This document shows positions 1 through 7,918 of a DNA stretch of 64,000 nucleotides, in pieces. The stretch comes from Chengkuizengella sediminis (GTDB lineage: Bacteria; Bacillota; Bacilli; Paenibacillales; KCTC-33759). Both the position numbers and the translations under genes were made by a program. Each line of letters starts with the position of its first letter. Position 1 is the first letter of the stretch. The notes under the pieces are model-generated. The model was not told where the DNA came from. It searched no databases and was given only the letters and a program-made list of their open reading frames with translations. Location: NCBI RefSeq assembly GCF_010078385.1, contig NZ_SIJC01000001.1, positions 682,001-746,000 on the forward strand, written 5' to 3'.

Positions 1-112
1 CCTGATCTTCTTCAGACGATAACTGATTGCCAACCGCCCCTACTTGTGTAGGGACGAACGTAGTAAATAGCATCATAAATATGAGTATGATAGATACGTA
101 TGACTTTTTCAT
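1..112 (-). CDS. Secreted protein, N-terminal fragment (runs off the window)
   Basis: Only the first 37 codons are inside the window. They begin with ATG at 112 after a strong AAAAGGAG ribosome binding site and encode a typical signal peptide: MKKSY, a hydrophobic stretch, then a small-residue cleavage region around VGA. The gap from the upstream secreted-protein gene (stop at 178) is 65 bases with no terminator that I can see, so the two are probably co-transcribed. Because the upstream protein ends in a lone YD-repeat-like motif, this gene could be a larger cell-surface partner, but that is inference. Function unknown. Confidence 0.7.
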   Translation of the reverse strand, partial: MKKSYVSIILIFMMLFTTFVPTQVGAVGNQLSSEEDQ

Positions 113-177
113 TTAGATAATTCTCCTTTTATATTTTAGTTAAAAATTGGATGAAATATTGCTTCTAATTTTTAAAT

Positions 178-2823
178 CTATTGTTCAACACTAGTCACTC
201 GTACATTAATCAAATTTCCGTTCGCATCATATTCATACTCATAATTTAGTACTCCATTCACTGGAGGTTCAGTTGGATCAGTTGGTTCATTCGTTCCAAA
301 TAAATCTACTAATAAGTTATATGGTGTTTCTGAAAAACTTCCATCTGCACTGAAGATAGAAATAGAATAGTTTTTCCCACTCTCAGCTAAAAAGTAGACG
401 TCGTTTGTCCAATTTCCTTCACCAACTATAGCTTGATTTTCATCATAAACATACATTCCGTATCTTACACCTGCTGGTACATTAAGGTCGACATGATAAA
501 TTCCTGAATCTGTTGCAGTAAATTGATAGAAATCTTTATCTGCACTTGAACTCACGTAGGAATCAAGGAATTGACCAACGTTCATCGCATGAGCAGTTTC
601 TATACTATCATTTGGTTCAAAAGAATCTGTGACGTTTGAAGGAGCCCCCTCAGGAGTAACACTGATTTCATTTGAATTTCCACTTTCACCTGCAATATTC
701 ACTGCACTAACTACATAATAATATGTCGTTCCATTTGTTACACTTGAATCAGAATAAGTTGTTCCACTTACATTTGAAGCAACTGTAGAATATGGACCAC
801 TTGATGTTGTAGCACGTTTAACTATATAGCTATCCGCATTATTTGCAGCATTCCAGCTTAAATCTACGAATGAATCACCAGTAATTCCATTCAAATTTGT
901 TGGTGCTTCAGGAACAGTGATAACAGCTTCAGGGGTTGCAACAACTTCATTTGAATTTGCACTTTCACCAGAACCATTGACAGCACTCACCACATAGTAG
1001 TATGTTGTTCCGTTATTTACATTCGTATCCGTGTAGCTTGATGTGGTCACTCCACTAGAAATGATTGAGTAAGGACCTCCACTTACTTCTGATCGCTTAA
1101 TGTTATAACTATCTACACCTGTATTTACATCCCAATTCAATTGTACTTCTCCATTCCCTTGTGTTGCAGTAAATCCGATTGGTGAATCGGGCACTAATAC
1201 TATTTTATTTATTTCTAACCAAGAGCTAGCAGCTTCATCAGAGTAGCCTCTATATTTAATATAATAGGAAACTCCTGCTTGTAATTCATATTGGATTTCA
1301 GAGTAAACATCATTAGCATCATCATTGAATGTAAGTTCGTTTGTAAGTTCCATGTCACTAAATAGATGTAAGTAAGTGTCACTATCAACACCATTAGAAT
1401 ACGTATGAATTTTATATAACCCATCTTCATTTGGAATAAATTCATATATATTAGATTCTCCACTTTGAACGGACACATTTAATGGAGTATTCAACTGGAT
1501 AACTTCTGGCTCAATTGGATCTAATGTATAGTGGATTGTAATTCTAGGTGTGAAATTACCACCCGTTACAGATCTAAACTCACGGCTCGGAGAAGTTGAT
1601 TCATTTTGTTGTTTCAACATAAATCCATAATTGGCTTGAGTCCCACTATACCAATCTCTTGCTAGTTCTGTAATATCCCATTCCCAATAATCATTGACAA
1701 TATTATTTGTTGTCGTGGATTCTGGACTTGCTCCAACAGTCGGCTGGTTGTTAAATGTTGTAGTTGGTTCCTCCCATGGACTAGTCACTCTATATAAATC
1801 AATGGATACCATGGTAGGGTCATCTTTTAATTGATAGGCATGGAACGAAGCATAGGTGATCGTGCTATCCGTAGGAATCGTAGGTATAAAGAAACTTACA
1901 AATGAGCGTGTTGTCCCAAAAGTATTATTAAGTCCTGTTTTAAAATTTGACTCACTTGAAAACGATGTAGTTGAAGCAATACTTGAAACGAACATATCTC
2001 TACTAACATCCCAATTATCTACAGTAGGATCAATTGTAACTGGATACTGTGTAGAAGGATCTTCTAAAAACGCTGAATCAGCAATAACATCAACATACGT
2101 TTTCCCTTTTTCTTCTCTTAAGGAAAGAGTTACTGCATCAGAATATGTTCCATTTGCATCAAACATGTATGGTTTTTGAAAATAGAATTGCTGTGATCCT
2201 TTGTTATCTTCAAATACAATGATCCCATCTGAATTCGTAGTTGCTGTTAAACCTTTTAATTTCATTTCAAACGTAAAAATATTACTTGAAGGAAGACGAT
2301 GAAGTATAATATCTTCTTTTACTGCACTCCCCTTCACTTGGTAACGAATATCTACATCGTCATACATCCCTGTGTATGTAATTTCATTATTTTCAACCTT
2401 CCCTTTAACCTTTTTTGCATTTAAAGGAATAAGAGAAATGCTTTTTCCACCTTTTTCTACTGTAACCAGCTCATTTTCATTCATTTCATCTGCAAAGGAA
2501 GCTTTAAAAGCATTCGCTGTAGTTTCATGTTTAGCATTTTTATTATTTTTTTTCAAATTGTTATTAATTTTCTTCCACTTTTTATCCGTAGTATCTTGAT
2601 AGAATTGGGGTTCTAAATAAATTTCTTCTGTATAACTTCCATCAGGATTCAGATAACGTGTAGAGAACTCAGTTCTTTCTTGTGTTAACTCCATTATTTC
2701 TTTTGGTTCCACTGATTGAGGTTCTCCATTTGCTATAAAAGCAAACTGTGAACCTATTAAACTAAAAATAATAATGGCTAAAAAGATAGTGCTAAAACGA
2801 GGTTTTTTTCTTGATGTTGACAT
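178..2823 (-). CDS. Large secreted DNRLRE/fibronectin-III/PPC-domain protein
   Basis: Predicted 881-residue exported surface protein. The start chosen is the ATG at 2823 (MSTSRKKPRF), preceded by AAGGAAG at 6-nt spacing; an upstream in-frame start at 2841 has no ribosome binding site. A signal peptide covers about residues 1-33. A long beta-rich region leads into a DNRLRE-type domain at roughly 270-435 (DPTVDNW, later WEWDITELARDWYSG). Two PPC-like segments (about 445-545 and 745-840) flank two adjacent fibronectin type III repeats (about 550-730) that share AEA/SANSNEV-type endings. The last 20 residues contain YEYDANGNLI, the core of a YD/RHS repeat. Proteins of this make-up in Bacillales often accompany RHS-like surface proteins. 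No catalytic motif is visible; adhesion or wall association is inferred. Confidence 0.75.
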   Translation of the reverse strand: MSTSRKKPRFSTIFLAIIIFSLIGSQFAFIANGEPQSVEPKEIMELTQERTEFSTRYLNPDGSYTEEIYLEPQFYQDTTDKKWKKINNNLKKNNKNAKHETTANAFKASFADEMNENELVTVEKGGKSISLIPLNAKKVKGKVENNEITYTGMYDDVDIRYQVKGSAVKEDIILHRLPSSNIFTFEMKLKGLTATTNSDGIIVFEDNKGSQQFYFQKPYMFDANGTYSDAVTLSLREEKGKTYVDVIADSAFLEDPSTQYPVTIDPTVDNWDVSRDMFVSSIASTTSFSSESNFKTGLNNTFGTTRSFVSFFIPTIPTDSTITYASFHAYQLKDDPTMVSIDLYRVTSPWEEPTTTFNNQPTVGASPESTTTNNIVNDYWEWDITELARDWYSGTQANYGFMLKQQNESTSPSREFRSVTGGNFTPRITIHYTLDPIEPEVIQLNTPLNVSVQSGESNIYEFIPNEDGLYKIHTYSNGVDSDTYLHLFSDMELTNELTFNDDANDVYSEIQYELQAGVSYYIKYRGYSDEAASSWLEINKIVLVPDSPIGFTATQGNGEVQLNWDVNTGVDSYNIKRSEVSGGPYSIISSGVTTSSYTDTNVNNGTTYYYVVSAVNGSGESANSNEVVATPEAVITVPEAPTNLNGITGDSFVDLSWNAANNADSYIVKRATTSSGPYSTVASNVSGTTYSDSSVTNGTTYYYVVSAVNIAGESGNSNEISVTPEGAPSNVTDSFEPNDSIETAHAMNVGQFLDSYVSSSADKDFYQFTATDSGIYHVDLNVPAGVRYGMYVYDENQAIVGEGNWTNDVYFLAESGKNYSISIFSADGSFSETPYNLLVDLFGTNEPTDPTEPPVNGVLNYEYEYDANGNLINVRVTSVEQ

Positions 2824-3068
2824 GAACAACTTCCTTCCCAATTTGTATTTTATTGTTGTAACCGGACAATTATATCACGGAAGTATTATAAACTTCACTT
2901 ATGAAATTTTGGTAATTCACTCATTGATTACAATCGGGTTGGAGGCTACCCATAAGTTGAGTTGCAGACCTCCACATCACAGTGTGTGAATTTATACGAT
3001 TTTTACTCTGATCCAAAAGATATTGGCTCTCTAAGTCGAATAAGTACTAAAGGGAGGGAGATGATACT

Positions 3069-3203
3069 AAGGCGTTTATAGAAGGAGAAGATAGAAATCA
3101 ATTTAATTTATTCCCAAATACATTGGATGATTATGTGAGTAAAGAAATCTGGAAGACCTACATACTCAACCACGGTCTTCCCCCTATTAACTTTAAGGAA
3201 TAA
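3069..3203 (+). pseudogene. IS1182-family transposase, N-terminal scrap
   Basis: The reading frame gives KAFIEGEDRNQFNLFPNTLD followed by DYV, which resembles the start of IS1182-family transposases (FIEG, then R-x-Q, LFP, LDD-Y). The resemblance stops after DYVSKE and the frame ends at 3203. No start codon remains in frame at the expected place (ATA instead of ATG). This is a short dead remnant recognised by motif only. Confidence 0.5.
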
Positions 3204-3242
3204 TTTCTTTTCAATAATGGGGAAGATATTTTCCAACGTAAA

Positions 3243-3284
3243 CGATCAGCGCTTCTTCTGCAAGAGCAGAAGAAGCGCTGATCG
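3243..3284. repeat. Perfect 19-bp inverted repeat with 4-nt loop
   Basis: Arms 3243-3261 and 3266-3284 (CGATCAGCGCTTCTTCTGC and its exact complement) are separated by AAGA. There is no T-tract on either side, so it is not a standard intrinsic terminator. It sits between two IS remnants and is much more GC-rich than its surroundings. Confidence 0.75.
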
Positions 3285-3329
3285 CCAGCATACCTTACAA
3301 ATCGGTGACCTCTTTAAGTTGGACTTACA

Positions 3330-3712
3330 CCTGTCAAGTAGACAGAATTTAAAAAGGTGTATTTTAAGCAGCCTTAGTCCATTCTAAAGGGGCTAAGGTT
3401 ATTTAGTTTCTTTTGGAATCTCTTATTATTGTAGTACCATATATAACGTTTCACCGCATGTTCTACTTGTTTCCGTTGCATAAAACTATATCGATAAAAG
3501 CATTCTGATTTAAAATGACTAAAAAAACTTTCTATACATGCATTATCTAAACAATTTCCTTTTCTAGACATGCTTATCTTGATATCATCCCTTCTTCGAA
3601 ATATAAATTTATCGCTTTAAGTTTAAATTCTAAAGTATAAGTTTTTCTAATTTTCCCATAAAAAAAAACTCAATAATAAATAGTACAGCACCTTGCTTTT
3701 TACTGTCTACTA
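3330..3712 (-). mobile_element. IS3-family (IS150-like) remnant with internal deletion
   Basis: The two ends carry AGTAGACAG (3337-3345) and its complement CTGTCTACT (3703-3711), consistent with decayed terminal inverted repeats. Between them are the first codons of orfA and the last 65 codons of orfB. The remnant is about 380 bp, against about 1.3 kb expected for a full element. Confidence 0.6.
3374..3659 (-). pseudogene. IS3-family transposase, orfA start joined to orfB end
   Basis: From ATG at 3659 the minus strand reads MGKLEKTYTLEFKLKAINLY then FEEGMISR and a stop; this is the helix-turn-helix start of an IS3 orfA. Directly after it, 3571-3374 encodes SRKGNCLDNACIESFFSHFK and onward to WYYNNKRFQKKLNNLSPF, the C-terminal part of an IS3 DDE transposase with the catalytic Glu in the CIESFF segment. 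Everything between is missing. The junction lies at short similar ATG-TC-AGA words, which suggests recombination between microrepeats. Not functional. Confidence 0.7.
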
Positions 3713-3725
3713 TAAGAGGATAATT

Positions 3726-3875
3726 AATGTTCATTTTTTGACCCCTGGTTCCAGCACTTTTCTAGATGAAATAACAAATGTAGGTGAAGAGATTGTCATA
3801 GGTAGATTTCCACATGATATGTCTTTCACTGAGATTTATACTACTTGTGCAATAACAAGAATTACTCCCAGTTAA
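3726..3875 (+). pseudogene. Possible 3' end of a gene cut off by the IS remnant
   Basis: A frame entering from the IS end encodes FLTPGSSTFLDEITNVGEEI and continues to ITPS-stop, with reasonable codon usage and no start signal. It abuts the left IS boundary, so it may be the tail of a disrupted gene. The segment is beta-strand-like and loosely recalls spore-surface proteins, but I do not recognise it. It could equally be a chance frame. Confidence 0.25.
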
Positions 3876-3940
3876 CCAACAACAAATTAATGATTCTTCT
3901 AGGATAAATCCCCACCAGTTGTTTACTGGAGGGGACATCA

Positions 3941-4645
3941 TTACAACTTTTTCACTCTATAGAATTCATGGAATAACTTCATTAAAGCTCTCTTTTCAAT
4001 TCTAGATACATAGGATCTCGAAATGCCTAAATCTTTTGCAATTTCTCTTTGCGTAAGTTCTTCTCCGCCTTGAATTAATCCGAACCTCCCCTTGATTACT
4101 TCCCGCTCTCGATCATCTAAAATATGAAGATTGCTATATATTTTACTTTTTTCTATTTTTAGTTGTACTTTGTCTACTACTTCATCCGATTCTGTTCCTA
4201 AAATATCAATCAGTGTGATTTCATTTCCTTCTTTGTCTGTTCCTATAGGATCTTGGAGAGATACATCCTTTCTTGTTTTCTTTAAGGAACGAAGGTGCAT
4301 CAAAATTTCATTTTCGATACATCTGGCTGAAAATGTAGCTAACTTCGTCCCTTTATTCGCTTTATAACTTTCAATCGCTTTGATTAAACCAATCGTTCCA
4401 ATGGAAATTAAATCTTCAATGTCTTCACCAGTATTATCAAATTTCTTTACAATGTGAGCAACTAAACGCAGATTATGCTCGATGAGAATGTTCCTTGATT
4501 CCTGATGACCTTCTGCCATTAAACGTAAATGTTTGGCTTCATCTTTTTCAGCTAAAGGTTGGGGAAAAGCATTGTTTTTTACATAGGATACAAAAAAAAC
4601 TAACTCCTTGGCAAACAACGCTAAAGCTGCAAAGAAACCAGGCAT
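3941..4645 (-). CDS. sigK: RNA polymerase sporulation sigma factor SigK (pro-sigma-K)
   Basis: Late mother-cell sigma factor that drives coat and spore-maturation genes. The 234-residue product starts [20 protein letters not shown], which matches the pro-sequence removed by SpoIVFB in the family. Region 2 follows: [56 protein letters not shown]. Region 4 is near residues 170-230: [14 protein letters not shown] and [20 protein letters not shown]. The start at 4645 has GGGGGTG at 8-nt spacing. The gene is continuous, with no skin-type interruption. It lies 97 bases downstream of the mutS2-like gene and appears to have its own SigK-type promoter. Identification is strong because region 2 and the pro-sequence are nearly diagnostic. 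Confidence 0.95.
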   Translation of the reverse strand: MPGFFAALALFAKELVFFVSYVKNNAFPQPLAEKDEAKHLRLMAEGHQESRNILIEHNLRLVAHIVKKFDNTGEDIEDLISIGTIGLIKAIESYKANKGTKLATFSARCIENEILMHLRSLKKTRKDVSLQDPIGTDKEGNEITLIDILGTESDEVVDKVQLKIEKSKIYSNLHILDDREREVIKGRFGLIQGGEELTQREIAKDLGISRSYVSRIEKRALMKLFHEFYRVKKL

Positions 4646-4679
4646 GTGCTTAACACCCCCACATTAAAAGAGAATGTTA

Positions 4680-4707
4680 TATCTTATGTGGGCGATGACC
4701 TATCTGT
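4680..4707 (-). promoter_or_regulatory. Candidate SigK-dependent promoter of sigK
   Basis: On the minus strand the spacer region reads AC, 17 nt, then CATAAGATA. This fits the sigma-K pattern (-35 AC, -10 CATANNNTA with 16-17 nt between). It ends about 35 bases before the sigK ATG. Autoregulation of sigK is known in Bacillus; here it is inferred from the motif only. Confidence 0.5.
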
Positions 4708-4710
4708 GCA

Positions 4711-4741
4711 AGTACCGAAGAAATTTAATTTTCTTCCGGTA
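4711..4741 (-). terminator. Weak hairpin after the mutS2-like gene
   Basis: TACCG-G-AAGAAA pairs with TTTCTTCGGTA right after the mutS2-like stop codon. There is no U-tract, so termination would be weak and sigK could receive read-through. Confidence 0.35.
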
Positions 4742-4742
4742 T

Positions 4743-6683
4743 CTACACCTCATCCTTATCATATTCAATGCTCAATCCCTCAACATGTTTTCGGCTTAGT
4801 TGATTCCGTTTCTTTCGATTCTCTTTTGATTCAAATATGATATCAAAATCGTAATTTTCAGGATACAATTCCTCCGCCTTAATATGCAGTTTAATTCGTT
4901 TATGATTCAAAACCTTTTTCTCACCTTTGATCATTAACACGACTTCTCCAACTTCATTTGTAGGTTTATATACAATGCCATATTGTTTTAGAGACGGAAT
5001 GAATACATTGTCTCCAATATGGAATTGAGGCAATTCTTCACTTTTACTTTTTTGCTCTTTTTTTATCTTTTTAAAACGTTTTTTTGGAGCTAATTGTTTT
5101 TCCTGATTTCTCCATTCTCTTGTCCCAGCTGCATTCGATTCATAAAACTTCTTTTCTTTATATGTGATTAAATGGGCTTTTTGTATTAGTTTTGGATGCA
5201 TACCTAAACTTAAAGCAATATGAAAAGCTTGACTGTCGCCACCTTTACCTATCACCAATTTATATTTAGGTTGTAATGTTTCTGGGTCAAATTCCATGGA
5301 TGCATTTTCAAATCCCTCATGTTTTGATGCAAACTCCTTGATCTCACTATAGTGAGTTGTGGCAAATATGACCGCTCCTTTTTCATATAATTCTTCTAAT
5401 ATAGCAACAGCTAATCCCATTCCTTCTCCTGGATCTGTTCCGGAACCCAATTCATCAATAAGAACAAGGGTTTTATCAGTAGTACTAGACAATATCTCAA
5501 TAATATTTTTTATTCTTGAAGAAAATGTACTTAATGACTGTTCAATGTTTTGACCATCTCCAATATCTACTAAAATCTGATCAAATAGGCTCAACTCACT
5601 TCCTTCACCCACTGGAACGTGTAAACCACATTGTGCCATGAAAGTTAATAATCCGACTGTTTTAATCGTTACCGTTTTCCCGCCAGTATTTGGTCCAGTA
5701 ATTACAAGAGCATTAAATGATTCACCCATCTTTACATTTAAAGGAACAGCATTCCTTCCTAATAACGGATGTCTCGCATTTTTCAGGTTTATGAATTGTT
5801 CATCATTCATTGAAACGGCTGAACCATTTATTTCTTGACTGTATTTTGCTTTAGCAAACAAAACATCATAATGAATCATCATTTCAATTGCAATATTTAA
5901 TTCAGGTTCTGATTCTTCAACTAAATTGGTCAGCATGGAGCAGATTTTTTCCTCTTCAAGCTGCTCATCAATTTTCAATAACTGTAGTTCTTGATGACAT
6001 CTACTTACATCTTCTGGTTCAATAAATACAGTTGACCCTGAAGCAGAAGTATCATATACGACTCCGCTTATACTTTTTCGATACTCTTTTCGCACTGGGA
6101 TGACGTAATGTCCATCTCTTATACTCACGATCTTTTCTTGAATATATTTAGCATATTTTTTTGACTTTAATACTTTTTCAATTCTCTCTTTCATTTCTGC
6201 CTCAAGTATTAAAATATTTTTTCGTATTTTGCTTAATGGCTTGCTTGCTCTATCATCTACTTTTCCATTCCGAATACATCGATTTATTTCTTCCATTAGG
6301 TTAGAAAAATCTGAAATCGAATAAATATATGAGCTTACTCTTGGAGCTATACTTTCCTTGTCTTTCATAAATCGATCCATTTTCCTTACACTGTCTAAAA
6401 ATTCAGTGAATTTATTAAGTTGATCTGGACGTAATATCATTCCTTTGTTTAACCTTCCCATTAATTGCTCCATCCCATTTAAGCTATGGACAGGTACACT
6501 TGTACTTCTCTTTAGAATTATTTTTGCCTCTGTCGTTTCTGTTAAAGCACTTTGAATCGCATTTAACTGATATGATGGTTTTAGAGTCTTTAATTTTTGT
6601 TTACCCTCTTCTGATAAAGAATACTTCATTACTTCTTCTTGCACTTTTGCAAATTCTAAACTTTCAACCGTATGTTTATTCAA
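4743..6683 (-). CDS. MutS2-like ATPase without Smr domain
   Basis: 646-residue member of the MutS2 branch of MutS ATPases. MutS2 proteins act on branched DNA or collided ribosomes rather than classical mismatch repair. The start is taken as TTG at 6683 because GGAGGG lies 6 nt upstream. The clamp region contains VYDTSASGSTVFIEPEDVSR, which is typical of MutS2. The ATPase shows Walker A (TGPNTGGKT), the signature STFSSRIKNI, Walker B (LVLIDELGSGTDPGEG) and a His switch (ATTHYSE). A KOW-like segment follows (FHIGDNVFIPSLKQYGIVY). Full-length MutS2 is near 780 residues and ends in a C-terminal Smr nuclease domain; here the protein stops before it. It is probably a paralogue and not the housekeeping MutS2. 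A leader with two terminator hairpins precedes it. Confidence 0.85.
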   Translation of the reverse strand: MNKHTVESLEFAKVQEEVMKYSLSEEGKQKLKTLKPSYQLNAIQSALTETTEAKIILKRSTSVPVHSLNGMEQLMGRLNKGMILRPDQLNKFTEFLDSVRKMDRFMKDKESIAPRVSSYIYSISDFSNLMEEINRCIRNGKVDDRASKPLSKIRKNILILEAEMKERIEKVLKSKKYAKYIQEKIVSIRDGHYVIPVRKEYRKSISGVVYDTSASGSTVFIEPEDVSRCHQELQLLKIDEQLEEEKICSMLTNLVEESEPELNIAIEMMIHYDVLFAKAKYSQEINGSAVSMNDEQFINLKNARHPLLGRNAVPLNVKMGESFNALVITGPNTGGKTVTIKTVGLLTFMAQCGLHVPVGEGSELSLFDQILVDIGDGQNIEQSLSTFSSRIKNIIEILSSTTDKTLVLIDELGSGTDPGEGMGLAVAILEELYEKGAVIFATTHYSEIKEFASKHEGFENASMEFDPETLQPKYKLVIGKGGDSQAFHIALSLGMHPKLIQKAHLITYKEKKFYESNAAGTREWRNQEKQLAPKKRFKKIKKEQKSKSEELPQFHIGDNVFIPSLKQYGIVYKPTNEVGEVVLMIKGEKKVLNHKRIKLHIKAEELYPENYDFDIIFESKENRKKRNQLSRKHVEGLSIEYDKDEV

Positions 6684-6712
6684 TGTTTTTCCCTCCGTTT
6701 TAATAATAAAAT

Positions 6713-6752
6713 CAAAAAAAGACGACAATGAACAAAGATTCATTGTCGTCTT
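6713..6752 (-). terminator. Strong intrinsic terminator just upstream of the mutS2-like gene
   Basis: A perfect 14-bp stem (arms 6719-6732 and 6739-6752, 6-nt loop) is followed on the minus strand by a run of T. It sits between any upstream promoter and the mutS2 ribosome binding site, only 30 nt before the start codon. It could be an attenuator. Confidence 0.8.
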
Positions 6753-6812
6753 TCATAAAATGTACGAGGCTCTGTTTGTTTGATGAAATATCAAACATAT
6801 ACTCATAAAAGC

Positions 6813-6838
6813 ACAAAAAAACTGTGCTATTGGCACAG
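6813..6838 (-). terminator. Second, smaller terminator hairpin in the same leader
   Basis: CTGTGC pairs with GCACAG around a 5-nt loop and is followed on the minus strand by eight T. It lies 61 nt upstream of the larger hairpin, giving tandem terminator-like structures. Confidence 0.6.
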
Positions 6839-6877
6839 AGTTGTGTCGTACGTATATAAATAACGAACTATACCAAT

Positions 6878-6991
6878 GTTCTTAACTGAAAGTACAGGAT
6901 CAAATAAATACACTAAATAAACGTATCTTATCTAAGAAAATAAGAACAATTACTTATTATGATCCATTATTTACTTTGGTTAGTTAAGAAC
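6878..6991. other. Nested inverted repeats in the 6753-7179 intergenic region
   Basis: GTTCTTAACT (6878-6887) pairs with AGTTAAGAAC (6982-6991). Inside it GGATCA (6897-6902) pairs with TGATCC (6960-6965), and CTTAT can pair with ATAAG in the centre. On the minus strand this folded segment precedes the two terminator hairpins, so the 427-base gap looks like a structured leader more than empty spacer. It does not match any riboswitch class I recognise. Confidence 0.5.
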
Positions 6992-7179
6992 GACTCCACT
7001 CATAAAATATAGCTCCTTATTATTTATCTCTATCATTATACTTCTTTTGTTTCATTTTGTCACTAAATAGTTATTCATTTCTAAAAATGCTCATCATGCG
7101 TACTAAATTTGATTTTGGTATTATATAGGGCTGTCCAATATAGACTTTAGATAACCCTATTTCCATAATTTATTCTCAA

Positions 7180-7746
7180 TTATTTTACAGTTGCATTAAC
7201 TGTTAGTGTAGCTTCTCTTTCAACTAATTTCGCTCCACCTTCTGTTTCAATACTTAAGTAAATGTTTGCTTCCTCTCCAGGGGCCAATGTAACTTTCCCG
7301 TTTTTTGTATTACTTCTGTTATAAAACTCTTTTATTTCAGAATTACCAACATTAATATTTTGACCTCCAAGATAAATATTGGCTTTAGTGTCAAAACCCC
7401 AACCATCTTTAGTGATGTTAAATTCAATCGTTTCTTCAGAGTTATTTTTAACTTTAAATAAATGTTCCCATTCATATGTACTATTTGGCTGAACACCAAA
7501 ACTTTCTCCCCCAAGACCTTTTGCGAGATCAATTTTTAATTTTCCACCATCAATATAAACAAAGCTGTCCTTCACACCTGCAACATCATCTTCTTCAGAA
7601 TAAGGAATAAGTGCTATTAAGGATTCATCAGAACTTGTTACTGATAAACTTGCGCTGTTAGATACAGTAGCTCCAGTGAATGCAAAGGCTGCCATAACAG
7701 ATGATACAGTAAGTAGTGAAAGTAATAATAATATGGGTTTTTTCAT
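7180..7746 (-). CDS. Secreted protein with DUF1102-like fold
   Basis: 188-residue exported protein of unknown role. The ATG at 7746 is chosen because TAGGAG lies 9 nt upstream. Residues 1-24 form a signal peptide (MKKPILLLLSLLTVSSVMAA) followed by FAFTGATVSNSASLSV, a pattern seen in SipW-type or camelysin-like exported proteins and in DUF1102 proteins. The rest is beta-rich: WEHLFKVKNNSEETIEFNI then GKVTLAPGEEANIYLSIETE. No active-site motif or anchor is visible. It is isolated from its neighbours by long gaps. A TasA/camelysin-like extracellular fibre protein is one possibility, at low certainty. Confidence 0.6.
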   Translation of the reverse strand: MKKPILLLLSLLTVSSVMAAFAFTGATVSNSASLSVTSSDESLIALIPYSEEDDVAGVKDSFVYIDGGKLKIDLAKGLGGESFGVQPNSTYEWEHLFKVKNNSEETIEFNITKDGWGFDTKANIYLGGQNINVGNSEIKEFYNRSNTKNGKVTLAPGEEANIYLSIETEGGAKLVEREATLTVNATVK

Positions 7747-7861
7747 GTTTATCAACTCCTACAATTTAATTTACTATACACTTTATATTTTAGGAATTAT
7801 TCATGTTTACCACATCACTCTCAAGGGGGAGGACCATGGTATACTTTTGTAGAATAAACAA

Positions 7862-7891
7862 GAAAAAGACCTTAGCAATTCGCTAAGATCT
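7862..7891 (-). terminator. Terminator of the lamin-tail-domain gene
   Basis: A 10-bp stem (AGATCTTAGC with GCTAAGGTCT, one wobble) and T-run on the minus strand, 28 bases after the stop codon at 7919. Confidence 0.75.
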
Positions 7892-7918
7892 TCCAAAATT
7901 ATAAATGAATTACTTATT

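Larger units (their letters stand above)
2824..3373. other. Intergenic region with decayed mobile DNA
   Basis: This 550-base stretch holds no intact gene. It contains an IS1182-like transposase scrap, a perfect 19-bp palindrome and one end of an IS3-family remnant, each listed separately. The first 200 bases, upstream of the secreted-protein gene, should contain its promoter, but I could not identify convincing -35 and -10 boxes. Confidence 0.6.
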
